From the NCBI GenBank assembly GCA_039720395.1, contig CM077829.1, positions 20,062,685 through 20,126,684 on the forward strand: DNA of 64,000 bases. The letters are read 5' to 3'. The position numbers and the translations under genes are program-made. This document shows, in pieces, positions 24,718 to 36,760 of this stretch. A model generated the notes under the pieces. It did no database searches. It saw nothing but the letters and a program-made list of their open reading frames with translations, and was not told where the DNA came from. Source of the DNA: Liquidambar formosana. Lineage: Eukaryota > Streptophyta > Magnoliopsida > Saxifragales > Altingiaceae. The stretch's first letter is position 1. Every line of letters starts with the position of its first letter.

Positions 24718-25010
24718 AACACATGAGACCCTCTCACCTACCCCTTTCACCCCCGACATCTGGAGAAACCCCACGCCCCCATTTCCAACCGGCGAGCACG
24801 CCCCCATTTCCGATCGGCGAGCAACCCCACTCACCCCCCCACACACGAGACCCCCGACATCTGGAGAACACCCCACGCTCCCATTTCTAACCGGCGAGCA
24901 CTCCCCCATTTCCGACCGGCGAGAATGCCCCCATTTCTGACCGGCGAGCAACCCCACTCCCCCCCCCACACACGAGAACCCCGACATCTGGAAGAACTCC
25001 CCACGCCTAG
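24718..25010. repeat. C-rich subterminal tandem repeats of the long MULE
   Basis: Same ~120-bp unit and ~27-bp subrepeat as at 11393-11690, with small differences in copy number and base changes. Confidence 0.75.
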
Positions 25011-25394
25011 AATAACCCACCCCACCCACCATAGCAATGATGATCGGCGAGTTCTTCTCGGGGATGGCGACGGTGACAGCGAGCACCTGTTCTTTCTTCC
25101 CTCCCAAACCTCTCAGTCATAACCCTCTCTCCCACCCCCCTTTCCCCATACACCATGATTGGAAGTTGAAGGGGTTCTCCCACCCCACCCCCCATATCAG
25201 TGACCACCGGCGACGGAGAAGACAAGGAAGACAACCCTCTCTCACTAGAAGGTGCGTTTTCTATATAAAATGTGTATATACTGTGTGTGTAGAGATTTAC
25301 AGTTGATATTCTGCCATTGTTGTCTCTGTTGCACCTGCAATCTATTCTTATTCGTGTTTGAATCCATTGAAAGCTTTCAAATTTTCGCAGGTAT

Positions 25395-25449
25395 GTTCGG
25401 ATATGTAAATCCGAACGTATTGGCTATGTTTGGTCAATGAGGACCGAAC
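25395..25449. repeat. Pair of GTTCGG/CCGAAC hairpins, left interior of the MULE
   Basis: A perfect 8-bp inverted repeat GTTCGGAT/ATCCGAAC (25395-25402 and 25409-25416) is followed by GTTTGGTC/GACCGAAC (25428-25435 and 25442-25449) with one G-T mismatch. The motif is shared with the arrays at 32.5 and 36.5 kb. Confidence 0.7.
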
Positions 25450-26157
25450 ATCAGGGCTATACTTGGATCCTATAAACTGAACAAAGGAATTATTTTGAAA
25501 AATCAACATCTAAGATAAAGAAGAAAAGGGAGGAATTGACCATAGGTTACGAGTTTGAGTTTCTACATTTTTTTATTAAGAACTATAGGTTACAAGTTTG
25601 AGTTTCTACCTTTTTTTTATTATCAAATGTATGGACTTGTGGGTGGTTTGTACATCATAAGAATTAGTCTAAATCTGATGACTTGAAATACTTCTCGTTT
25701 GAAAAAAATAAAAAAATAAAGATAATTGACCATTTTTTTAATAATTTTCCGAGCAGATCAAGAGAACATAATCAATTACGTATCGACGGCTGAGCTGTTT
25801 TTTTTGGATGGTTGAAGGCAAGGTCGTTGATTTCTTTCAATAGTAGATAAGAAGTTCATGTTGATTTCTACTAGACCAGTTCAATTTAATTTGTCAATCC
25901 AACCCTTCCCAAAAATGAATTAAAAAAAAAAATTATGATTCGTCCATCCAACCCTTCGCCAAAAAATGAAAAAAAAAAAGAAAAAGAAAAAAAAAAGGGT
26001 TACCTCAAAAAATTTAATAAATAAATAAAGGGACTTCTTGGAGCTTATTTGCTATTAAAGTTTCCTTTTTCCTTTTTATATTATTATTGTTGTACGTTGT
26101 TATTGTTGTAGTGTTGAAAAGGGAAAAAAGGGGTTGGGTTGTTGACTTTAAAGTTTA

Positions 26158-26543
26158 GAGCATTTACAATGGATTAGTTATCCAACTCTCTTAACTATTT
26201 TAGTTAGTCAAAGTACCTTTTTTTTTCTCCACAAGACTAGTTATATGTCTAACTGTTTTAGTTATCTTCATTTTGGCTAATTACATTTAGTTAGCAAACA
26301 TTTATTAGCTAAATTATTTTTAGTAAAAAAGAAGAGACATTTGACCTCTTTTTACGTATCATTCGCTTTTTATCTCTCCACCAAATGATTAAAAGATGAA
26401 AGATTATTAATACAAATTTTGAAATAGTTAAAAAATAACTAATACTTTTGGAGTACTCACTTGGATAGTTAGCTAATTATTTTTAAAAATATCATTTTGC
26501 TAGCTAAAGTAGAAAAAAATAGCTAATACCCTTAGAGATGCTC
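26158..26543. mobile_element. PIF/Harbinger (Tourist-like) MITE nested in the MULE
   Basis: The left end GAGCATTTACAATGG and the right end, in reverse complement GAGCATCTCTAAGGG, form a terminal inverted repeat. Both sides are flanked by TTA (26155-26157 and 26544-26546), the 3-bp target duplication of this superfamily. The element is 386 bp with no ORF and an AT-rich interior. GAGCATCTCCAATGG-type ends are common in plant MITEs. Confidence 0.75.
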
Positions 26544-26854
26544 TTAAGCGAGACATATTGTAGACCAACAGTATAAGTCCATGAGCTACCTTTGAACCTT
26601 TCTCCCTGTTAAACTCAGATTATCAGAAACACTCATCCAACGCCAATTAAGTATTAAGAAGCTAGTTTAAAATAAAGGATGCCGACAGCTTCTCCTTTGA
26701 AATACCAGTTTGTTGTCAACAAAATTCTTATCGTAATGTTATGTTATATATGCCTTATTGGTACCCTAATGTAAAATTAAGGTTCATATTTGTAATTTTA
26801 ATCATAATTCTTTCGCTCTAGGATTTAAGTAAGATTTGTGATTTTAACCTTGAA

Positions 26855-27065
26855 GGGTGGACCGAGTGGTCTGAGAGCCTCATTCCTAAATATATAAGAA
26901 GTATTGGGTACAACTTTCACCATTCTTCCTCAAGATTACTTCATAGACTTATATCTTGTAATTGGAAGGTGCATGTAGGACAAAAAGAATGTATGTATCC
27001 GAAGGGATTACTCGAATGTGTAAACATTTCGAGGAACCTCTTAATATCAAAATAAAAAATAAAAC
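26855..27065 (+). mobile_element. SINE-like element, degenerate
   Basis: Begins with an A-box-like TGGACCGAGTGGTCTGAGAG. A B-box-like GGGTACAACTTTCACC lies about 60 bp later. It ends in an A-rich tail at about 27050. It resembles a tRNA-derived SINE; boundaries are approximate. Confidence 0.45.
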
Positions 27066-29234
27066 CTTTTTTTTTTTTTTACTCCTAGTTTATCAATCCT
27101 ACTTTTTCCCCCACCCTCCCTCACTACCAGACTAGCCCTAATGTTTACCTTCAAAATTCAGGATAGCAGCCTAAGGGTTGGTGGTTGTTTTAGATTGTTT
27201 TTTTATTTGTTCTTTTTTACCTTTTTTGTTCCCCAGTTTGTAATCTTTTTTTAGCCAAGAAAACAAAAAAAGAAGCATATCAACCATTTACTTTCTAACA
27301 ATTTGTATTAATCAAAAATTATTTTTTATAATTGTTATACAGCCTGTGACATTTCTGCAACATTCTTGCCCTTAGAGGTGGTTAGTAGACATGGCAGCCC
27401 ACCTCGTCGAGGTTTAATAAAAAGAATAAGGTCTAAAACACGTTCACTCAGCTAGTTTAATTTGGTTTGGGTGTAGCCATATAAGATCAATTGAGATTGT
27501 TCCTTCCCACCCTGCATCTTTATTATTGTTAATAAAAAAAGAATCATTATATTCATTTTTAACTATATATATTTCTTGAGTTGTCGACTTAACAACCCTT
27601 ATCATGCTTTAAGGATTATGGTAAACTATGTATAATTAGGTCTAGGTCTAGCTTCTAAGTCCTACCCACTTAACCCATCTTAAAATAGAGATGAGTGATT
27701 AAAAAAAACTCTACGTGATTTCAACTTTATCACTCAAAATATATATTTTTTTTCTTCCAAAATATATTCAATATTTAATGTATACCTGTACAGGGGCTTT
27801 ACCCTACTGTGGATGAATAATGATTGAGCAGAGCTAAAACTTCACCATACGATAGACTTGTAAACAGTAAACGCAATGTCAAAGGATCCGGCCAAAACCT
27901 CTCCGACGATCTAGTTAGTCACCATTAGAAAGAGCAAGAGAGGATGTTTTACAGGCTAGGGTTACTGTGCATATCTGAATTGTATTGCATCATGTTCTAT
28001 TTATGGGTTTGTACGGATTGACTTGGGTTAGGTCAGATCTAACTAGGGTTGGCCCGTTAATCATCGAACCATAGTTAAATGGTTAACTTGAATTAGATGT
28101 AACTGCCTAACTAGGGTTCCACTACCCGTTCATGAACTACCTTTGTTTTTTTTTTTTTTTTTTTTGGGTAGAGATGATACTTGTATGCTCGACAGACAAT
28201 ATTTTAAATATAAATCATTAGCATTCAAATTACCAAACATGATTTAACATGGAGATTTGTTTAGTTTAGAAAATTAGACTTTTAGTTTGTAATTTCTATC
28301 AAAACCGTCCATATTTTATGCTTTTGTAGGAGATTTATTTATGTCCTATTTCTTTTTACAGTCAAAATTGTTTCTAACGCCTGTCAAAATTGGTGCTAGA
28401 AACACGATTCTTACGCCATTTTGACTTAGATTTTATTTTATTTTATTTTAGGTATTTGGCACTTATTGAGAAGTATCCCGTGTTAACAAAAAGCAGTGAC
28501 ATCTGGTTATTTGACTTTTATTGGAGATTTGACTTGCCAAGTAGATTTTCTATAGTTGCCATCAACAAAATTTGTTGAAATATTTATTTCTGTTTTCCTT
28601 GTTCTGTAGTTCTACCAACAAAATTCGTTGAATTATTTGTTTTATTTTTCCTTGTTTCTTGTTGTAGGTTTATTTACAGCAGTTTCCAAGTCACTTGTGA
28701 ATTGTCAACTTGTTAAAGTGGTCATAAGATAATGTTTTTAGCTTAATGTATTTAGTGGTCTACTTCAAATAATATCAGGAATAATTAAAGTAGGGAGAAT
28801 TCAATTAAATTTATTGATGCATTTGCAAGCTAGGATATTTTTTTCCTACCCTGAGAGAGAGAGAGAGAGAAGTGGTTCTCAATCTCGGCCTAGCTTACAG
28901 ATAGCATGATGAGTCAAAGGTTTAGCCATGTCCCTTAGTTGGAGAAGTTTCTGTTAAGTTAAAAACTATGGTATAATTGAGTAGCATTGCATTTGTGAGT
29001 TAAAAGGTTGAAATGCAGTATTTATTTCAATGATTGATTATGTTTCCCAAATCAATACATTTCAGTCTTCCTGTAAATATTAATTTACTTTACTTAATGA
29101 ATACTGCAAAGAAAACTGTTGAAAATTTACATCTCTAATAAGACACTAATTGTTTACTACTGTTTATGATCTATACATATACATTTTATATTAATTGTTT
29201 ATAATTTAATTTGTTTATTGTCTTTTATTCAAAT
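27066..29234. other. Non-coding interior of the long MULE
   Basis: AT-rich. Poly-T runs near 27068 and 28148, a short (GA)n at about 28856-28870, and a repeated ACAAAATT.GTTGAA phrase near 28565 and 28618. It may hold the promoter and 5' UTR of the PMD gene. No other coding segment recognised. Confidence 0.5.
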
Positions 29235-31154
29235 ATGGATGCAGTGGAAGGTGGTCAGGAGAGACTAACTGCATCCGCTAGGCTACGGCAACGTGTGGCG
29301 ACTGAACAAAACCCAGCTAGAGGTAGACAACGTCGTTAGGGTGGGATTCAGCCTGAGGTAGCACCCCCTCCTCCACTTATTGCCCCACCAATAGCCCCAC
29401 CAGCAGATGTCCCAGCTGGTCACGTACCTGATGCAAAGGGTGTACATATTGTTAATGCACCTGAAGATGCTCCTGCTGCTGCTGTTTGGGATGGGATTGG
29501 ACCACTTCCTAGAGGTCCAGTAGATGAGTCGCTCCTGATTAGTTTCAGGACACACGTCGCAGCACAGATTTGGGTCAACAGAGATGTATGTCAAGTCACA
29601 ATAGCATCTCATTTATATGTCTGTTATTGTATTTTATTTTTTGAGTACTCTCATTTATATGTATTACATTCATATCATGTTTGACATTATTAAAGTGTTC
29701 AACTTTTCTAATGCAGTATCGAGGTGTCATGCAACCACACTGTCATGCAAAAATCCTGGAGCCTCTTCCTGTTTTGACACAGATCATTGCAAAAATCCTG
29801 GAGCCTCCTCCTGTTTTGACACAGATCATTAAGAGGATGTGATTCACTCCACTTGTCACATGCTCTTTTCGATGGAGCCATAAAGCCTTGGTGATAGCTT
29901 TTGTGGAGCGATGGCAGCCGGAGACGAACACTTTCCATTTGCCTTTTGGTGAGATGACCATTACCCTGGACGATGTCGCCACCATCTTAGGGATTCCTGT
30001 GATTGGGAAAGTTGTCTCCTGCTCCAAATTAGGTGATGCAGTTGCACGGGACCTACTTGTGAGCGCTTTGGGAGTTGAGGATAGTGATGCTAGTCTTGCT
30101 TTACGAGATGTCCGGGGACAGTTTGTGAAGTTGTCATGGCTGAAGACAAAATTTTCTAACCTTGGTGATGTGCCTACTGTTGAAAAAACTACCTATGCTG
30201 CGAAGGCGTACCTGCTTTACCTTCTTGGCTCTACTTTATTCACAGACAAGAGCGGGGACAGGGTGTCTATTGGCCTCCTCCACATATTACAGGATTTGGA
30301 TACAGTGCATGAGTATAGTTGGGGTGCTGCTGCATTGGCTACCTTGTATCGACACTTGGGTATGGCCAGTAAGAGTGATTGTAAACAGATTGCTGGCTAT
30401 TTGACCCTTCTAGAGGCATGGGTGTATGAGCATTTTCCAATGTTTCAACCAACCCGCAAAGTTGGATATGTTGATATGGATCCATGTGTGCAGCGTTAGA
30501 TTCCTCTTAAGGATCAGGGGAGCTCTTTATCACATTTATATATACTGAGGGAGGCACTTGAAAACCTGTAGTCCGAGTCGGTATGATATTTATTGATATT
30601 TTAGATTGTTGTAATTTCATATCTAATATATTTAAATTCTTCTTTATAATCACTAATTACATACTTTATTTCTTATTTCTGGTTGTTTGGGATCCTTATA
30701 GATCCATTAGGGCTCATCATCCTCTTGAGGAGTTCACGTACTACGCTGGGTTGCTGCATTGTGTCGATATTGTTGAACCCTACCAGCCTGACAGGGTTCT
30801 TAGGCAGTTTGGACGTGTCTAGCCTATTCCGCGTGCCCCAGTACAACCAACATAATCTACCCGTGGTTTATCCGCGCAATCCTACAGTCTATTATTCAAT
30901 GTTGTTGGTAATCAATTAGAGACGTGGAGGAACCACTTGTTCGCAACAGATGCACGCAGTTCCCCTGTGACTTTTCCAGGAGAAATCGTTGTAGGTTATA
31001 TGGATTGGTTTAAGGGTGTGTCACATACTCGTGTGCAAAACCTAGGTCACCGAGCCTTCCCACTTCCAGTTGTGGAGCCACCTGTCCAACCAGTACGCAG
31101 AGATCCTCAAGAGGTCGTCCTTCCATTGACAACCTTGTTTTTTATTTTGATATA

Positions 31155-31230
<76 letters not shown>

Positions 31231-31518
31231 CATTTTTTTAACATAAAATTTTATTGCCCAATTGTACCCTAAGTTTAATTTCACTTTCTCATTATTCCAC
31301 AGTGCATTGATCATGCATTGAAGATTTGGCTACCAGTGTTAGACTTGGATCGTGCAGATGCTTGTAGAGATCCTACTATGCTATATGGGACGATTCGTGC
31401 AATAGTACGAGTTCTGCAAGGTTGAGCTGATGCTGTTGAGGAAGGATGCACACCGGATATTGATTTAATGTACTCTCGGGCAAATAGGAGGCATCGTAGT
31501 GGTGGGAGCTCCACTTGA
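29235..31518 (+). pseudogene. Plant mobile domain (PMD, MAIN-like) gene, broken by stops
   Basis: Four exons inferred: about 29235-29585, 29717-30580, 30693-31110 and 31303-31518. The N-terminus has a proline-rich stretch (APPPPLIAPPIAPP). The PMD core follows: FRWSHKALVIAFVERWQPETN, FHLPFGEMTITLDDVATILG and later WDPYRSIRAHHPLEEFTYY and GYMDWF. PMD proteins (MAIN/MAIL family) act in nuclear silencing with a PP7-like phosphatase, and the domain also occurs in transposons. This copy has internal stops near 29335, 29841, 30497, 30570, 30820 and 31423. Most fit CAG, CGA or TGG changed to a stop by C-to-T or G-to-A. A 42-bp tandem duplication at about 29747-29830 adds a repeated KILEP.PVLTQII segment. 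It lies inside the MULE, so it is probably transposon cargo or a second transposon gene. Confidence 0.75.
31151..31231. repeat. (TA)n microsatellite in a PMD intron
   Basis: About 80 bp of TA repeats, turning into TATACA units at the right end. Confidence 0.95.
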
Positions 31519-31534
31519 TTTGGGTTGTGGGCAG

Positions 31535-31825
31535 ATATAATTTTTTGGACTTGGATGATGTCATTTTTTGGACTTGGATTATGTAACTTTTTGGAATTGA
31601 ATTATATGTGGTTCCAGAATTGTATTATATGTGGTAGTGGGAAAATGAGGATAGGTTGTATATATTGTAAGTTATTTTGGACTTGAATTATATGGATTTC
31701 TGGAATTGTATTATATGTGGTGGTGGGTTGTGGTAGTGGGTAGATGAGGATAGGTTGCATATATTATAGGTTATTTTGGACTTGAATTATATGGGTTTCT
31801 GGAATTGTATTATATGTGGTGGTGG
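31535..31825. repeat. Imperfect ~100-bp tandem repeat after the PMD gene
   Basis: Units share TGAGGATAGGTTG.ATATAT, TTATTTTGGACTTGAATTAT and TTTCTGGAATTGTATTATA. TGAGGATAGG recurs at 31646 and 31745. The region lies just past the PMD stop and may be its 3' UTR. Confidence 0.7.
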
Positions 31826-32529
31826 AAATGTGTTTTTTGCAGGTTATGTTTAAAGTCGAGAACTTGGTATGTTCCATTTTTAGACGGGACCATGCCGAAA
31901 TTTACAAAAAATGGTCAAAAGTTTTTGGACGCCGAGAACTTGGTATAAGATAAATAATGGAGTTTAAAGTAACATAATATCAAGAAATTGAGTACAGGAG
32001 AAATAACTTGCATCAGGGGTTAAATTCTAACCCCTTTTTGTCACACTTTTTGGTTTTTTCTTCCTTCGTGTAATTTGGATTCTCCTCCTACAATTGGTGG
32101 GCGCTCAAGTTAGGTAACGAAAGTTCATTCTACCCTCGGCTTGGTTGAGCTTCTAATACTCTCACTTAGAGTATTCGGATCAAGCATTGGCATTTCCATC
32201 TAAAAAAAAAATTGTTAGGTCACCTTAATAAATAAAAATAAAAATAAAAAAGTTTAGGCCACCCTAAGAGGTCCACTATTAAATGTTAGGTCACATATAA
32301 AAAAGTTGACATACTCACTTACAGCATCTTCAAGGATACTAGCAAGTCACGCAAGTCCTGCCTCAAAAAGGGTAGGTTGTAAACAAGGTAGGTGGTATCA
32401 ATGTAAGTAGTTCTGTGTCACCCTTTGAGGGCGTGAATTGATATTCAGGAATATCTTTAATTATTGGAATATAATTAGTCACTTATTGAACAAAAATAAT
32501 GTATAAATTGGATGGTTTCAAGGAGGATA

Positions 32530-33230
32530 TGTTTGGTGATTTCAAAAATGATATGTTCGGTACTACGACGCTGAACATAATGCTCTTGTTTGGTTGTATG
32601 AAACCGAACATCTACGTAAGGTTTGGCGATATAGCGCCGAACGATGTTATTACGGAAATTCAAAATGAGATGTTTCGTGGTATGACTCCAAACATAATGC
32701 TCATGTTCGACTTTAAGAGACCGAACATGTATGTAACGTTTGGTTATCTGGCACCGAACATACTATTACGGTAATTCAAAATGATATGTTTGGTGGTATG
32801 AATCCGAACATAAAGCTTTTCTTCGACTTTAGAAAACCGAACATGTAAGTAACATTTAGCACCGAACAGTAGTATTACCATAAATTCAAAATGAGATGTT
32901 CGGTGGAATGACTCCGAACAGAAAGCTTTTGTTCGACTTTAAAAAACCGAACATGTAAGTAACGTTTGGTCATATGGCACCAAACAGTAGTATTACTGGT
33001 AATTCAAAATGATATGTTCGGTTTTATGAGTCCGAACATAAAGCCCTTGTTCGACTTTTGAAAACTGAACATTTAAGTAACGTTTGCTTATATGGCACCG
33101 AACGGCATTACGGTAATTCAAAAGGATACGTTCGATCATATTAATCCAAACATAGTGAACTAGTTTGGTGACATAAAACCGAACATTAGTATATTGTTTG
33201 GGTACTTAATGCCAAACAGGCACAAATCTG
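32530..33230. repeat. MULE hairpin array: five units of 110-118 bp with GTTCGG/CCGAAC stems
   Basis: The phrase AATTCAAAATGA.ATGTT recurs at about 32657, 32773, 32883, 33001 and 33115. Each unit has three inverted-repeat hairpins: TGTTCGG...CCGAACA with loops of about 10 nt, then TTGTTCGACTTT...ACCGAACAT, then GTTTGG...CCGAACAG. The stems vary between C-G and T-A versions, for example TGTTTGG/CCAAACA near 33204. No protein is encoded; a frame open through part of the array is a by-product of the repeats. Confidence 0.8.
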
Positions 33231-33477
33231 TAATGAAAAAAACAAAATTGATTTGTCATAATTTTAACACAAAATCCATAAGTCGTTTCTGCCATTATCA
33301 TCCCAAATTACTTCATCACACCAAAACAACGATCTATTAATCCAAAAAAATTTAACAATCTTTTGTCTATTAAGGGACCAAGAAAATAAGATAGATGATA
33401 TTATAAATGAGCTAGTCAATGTCTACAATATCACAAGTGTCAATAGTCGACCAATTACATTAAGGAAATTTTAAATT
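33231..33477. other. Short spacer between hairpin array and transposase 3' end
   Basis: AT-rich, no gene. Presumably includes the transposase 3' UTR on the minus strand. Confidence 0.5.
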
Positions 33478-36433
33478 CTATCAATGTAAGGAAAATCCCA
33501 GTCTGCTGCCAAAACATCGCGATGAAGTCGCCAAGTGGTAGCTACAGGAGGCACGGGATGACCTGCTTTCATGAACACCTGCATGTTTGTTACACCTGTT
33601 GTCAATAGGAATAAAACTAAAAAGCATAAATAAAAATAAATAAATAAAAGTTTTAAGATTAGACCTGAATAAAATAGTTTCCATTTACAAACCCAATTGC
33701 AATTTCTTTACGCGCGTGTAGAGGCATGGGATTTGATCTAAATGGTAAAAAGGTAAGGCATTGCTGCATTGAGAGATGGTACAAGACCACATTATAACGG
33801 GATGTAATAAGATGTCCCATATCAGGCATTGTCATCCAATGCTCATACCCTGCAAAACCACCCTCAAAGTGTGCTAATCCAGATCTGATCTCATTTACCC
33901 TATACACTGACCCGTAAACTCGAGTGTACAGTTGGTGGTTATAGAGTAACTCATCAACTAGATCTTCTCTCATAACCATCCATCCATCTTCTCCCTTTCC
34001 CATCAAGGCAGCAATAGCCCTAAAACCACAATTTCCATCAGCCTGGACATCCTTGGTTTTGAATATATATTCTCTTATTCCAACTGGAAATTCATCAATG
34101 TGTGATATTGGCTTTGCAACTTGGGTAGGATAAACCTGAAAACATTATATCACCCAATTCATTAGGAAATAACCCATCAATATGCCAATAAAAGTAATAT
34201 GACAATAAAAGTAGATATTCTACCATCTATAACTACATCATTTTATCTTTTCTTTTGGTTGTCACTGTGGTACAAAATGACCTGATGAGTTACTTGGCTC
34301 CACATTGAATCTAGTTTAGCAACTATCATGTCGAGACTGTACGTATTCAAAGGCGAACGGGTCACGACGTGTGGATGTGTCAACCTTTACCTTTGGCCGG
34401 CCTCGTGTACGATTATATGGTTCGGTGGGTTCTAAAAGATGTGTACAATGTAGAGCTATTATCTCCCTCAACTTCTTTAGCATCTGCAGTTGTGATTCTG
34501 TATCTTTGTCTTCGAATATCTGGAGAAACAAATCTAAATATGGTTAACACATCAATTTCAGATTTTGATTCTTAGTAGCAGGCAAGATATCAAGTTTTCT
34601 TCAAAATTGATCAATGCAGTCAAGTGGAATAGCTCGACCTTCCCTTTTGTATTCTGCAATCTCATGTGCACAAGGTAAACCATGGGATCGACAGTTTGCA
34701 CAACCACATACTGAAGCATCAACCCCAATTGCTCTAGCACGCCGCATTTGCACAAGGATATTTTCCAATGCAATTATAGATACCATGCCCCGAATTTCCT
34801 TTAATTCTGCACATGCAAACTTGTGTTTAGCAACTATCGAGCTCTTCTCAAATGATGCCTTGATTTCGGTGTACTGTAACTCAATCAAATTGTGCACCTC
34901 ACCCTATGATAACTCAAAGTTCAAGGTACTACACCCTATTTGCCTCTTTAACCTTGCATGTGCACTTTCCACCCTATTCAATAAAATAAAATTTGTTAAT
35001 ATCAACATTTTATTGCTAAATTATAAATGTAACACACAATGTTTTGATAATTGCTTAGAAGCTACACCTGTTTGACGTCCGATTCCCAAAATGCATACAT
35101 GTGTCTATCCAAGCCGAGACAAACCTATCCTTGTAAGGGGTCAACCAACTACTTGACACATACTATAAGGCCTCAGGATAGGTATTGAAGTTCTTATGCA
35201 ATATGTCCACTTGAGTTAAGTACTCAGATTCAGTGGCAGAGAAGACAACTGTTTTCCATTGGGAGTTAAACTTCTCCTACTGATCTCCCGACTCAAAATA
35301 CTTCTTACAATTACTTAGAACATTCTTTGAAATGTGCCATCTACATAATAAATGCCTAGCATTGGGGAAAACCTTCTCAATAGCATTCATCAAGCTCAAC
35401 TCTCTGTCCATGATAATAACACCAGGTAAAATGTTTTGATGCTCAACAAGACTACGCAATCTATTCAATGCCCATGTGTAGTTATCTTCCCGTTCATGCT
35501 GAATGTATACGAAAGCCACAGAGAATGTCAAGTTAGTTGATGTGACTCCAACAATCTCAAAGAGGGGAAGATGATATTTATTAGACTTGTATGTGCAATC
35601 CATTATCAACACATGTGGAAAGGTATAAAACAACTCCACACTACGAGGGTGTGCCCAAAATAAATCCAAAATGGCATCACTATCATCAGAACTCCTATGC
35701 CATTCAATGTATTTATGCTCAGCTAACTTACCCAATAAATATTGCATCTGTGATCTCCCAGCCTTCTCTTTTACCCTATTCTTTAGACGTGCATTGTAGA
35801 TTGTCCTCAAGGTGCTTGTATTGAGTATATCCTTTCGCTTCAAAGTAACTAGAATGTCTTTAGGCCGGCTCATTTTCATGGACATGTCAAGCACTAATGA
35901 GTTCTTTTGCTCTGATAATCTCCCAGTATAGGAGTGCCCCTCGAGATACTTTGCAGCTTCATGATTATGTATTCCACATAAAACCTTTAACATCCATTCA
36001 TCATCATCTGTCATCTTCTCACCTGTTAAGGCAAAGGGGCATCCACACTTCTTCGTACCAGTTTCCTTTCTTCGCTTCTTCTCATGTTCGGTCTCAACGT
36101 CTTTTTTCCTATTTATATAGTAGCCACCTCGCTCACAACCAAGCGTTAGTCTTGCTGTCCTGCCTTTGCTTGTAACATCAGATTTGGTTATCACAATAAC
36201 AAACCCATTTTGTCTTCCTACTTCTCGAGCCCAATTGCATAATGCTTCTCTACTCTTGAAGACCTACACATGAAAATAAATTCATTTATATTCTTTAACT
36301 TCATGAATTATATTTATTCCATCAAGTAAATGAAAATTTTCATAAGTTTTATTTACCTCATAATTTGTGAATTCATTACTATAATCCATAACACATGCCG
36401 ACTCGTGGATGCTAGCTTTTGAGGAAGCCTGAG
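33478..36433 (-). pseudogene. MULE transposase: FAR1-type zinc finger, MULE catalytic domain, SWIM finger, C-terminal OTU-like domain
   Basis: Read from 36433 down. A FAR1/WRKY-GCM1-like finger has ligands in LGCERGG, CGCPF and GIHNHE (about 36260-35960). The MULE domain follows, with LIMDCTYKSN (first catalytic Asp), IIMDRELSLMNAI (second Asp) and HLLCRWHI (about 35640-35310). A SWIM finger CGCANCRSHGLPCAH lies near 34700. A linker with TRGRPKVKV precedes an OTU cysteine-protease-like domain with DGNCGFRA (candidate nucleophile Cys, about 34050-34030) and GYEHWMTMPDMGH. The C-terminus is AADWDFPYIDRI near 33490. In-frame TAG codons occur at about 35279 and 35165 and one near 34903, several fitting a lost Trp or Gln. 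MULE proteins with C-terminal protease-like domains are known; the OTU activity here is only inferred. Confidence 0.8.
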
Positions 36434-36509
36434 ACAAGAATAAAACATGGTAAAATAAAAGTAATAATCCAATGCTTAAAAAAAAAACAAAAAAACTATT
36501 CTGGAATTG

Positions 36510-36760
36510 TTCGGTTAATTCATACCAAACACTGACAACATGTTTGGTTGTCTAAAACCGAATATATCTGTGTTAAACGGTCAGATAAAACCGAACATAA
36601 TATTTATGATTGGTTATTTAAAACAAAACAACATTACTGGAAACTGAATAATCCATGCACTGTTCGGTTTTCTAAAACCAAACAAAATAGTTATGCTTGG
36701 TTGTGTAAAACTGAACATTACGGATTACCAGAGTCGAACATGCGCAACTGCATTAAAAAA
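36510..36760. repeat. GTTCGG/CCGAAC hairpin motifs, right interior of the MULE
   Basis: Repeated GTTCGGTT, AAACCGAACAT and related TTTGGTTGTCTAAAACCGAA inverted pairs, matching 11941-12110 in the short copy. This is the right-hand counterpart of the motifs at 25.4 and 32.5 kb. Confidence 0.65.

Noticed and set aside
29708..30027. Minus-strand ORFs opposite the PMD gene
   Set aside because: They are shadows of the PMD exon on the plus strand, which carries the recognisable domain.
32499..32774. 91-codon ORF with repeated methionine- and proline-containing segments
   Set aside because: It is a translation of the hairpin repeats; the frame is not kept in later units.
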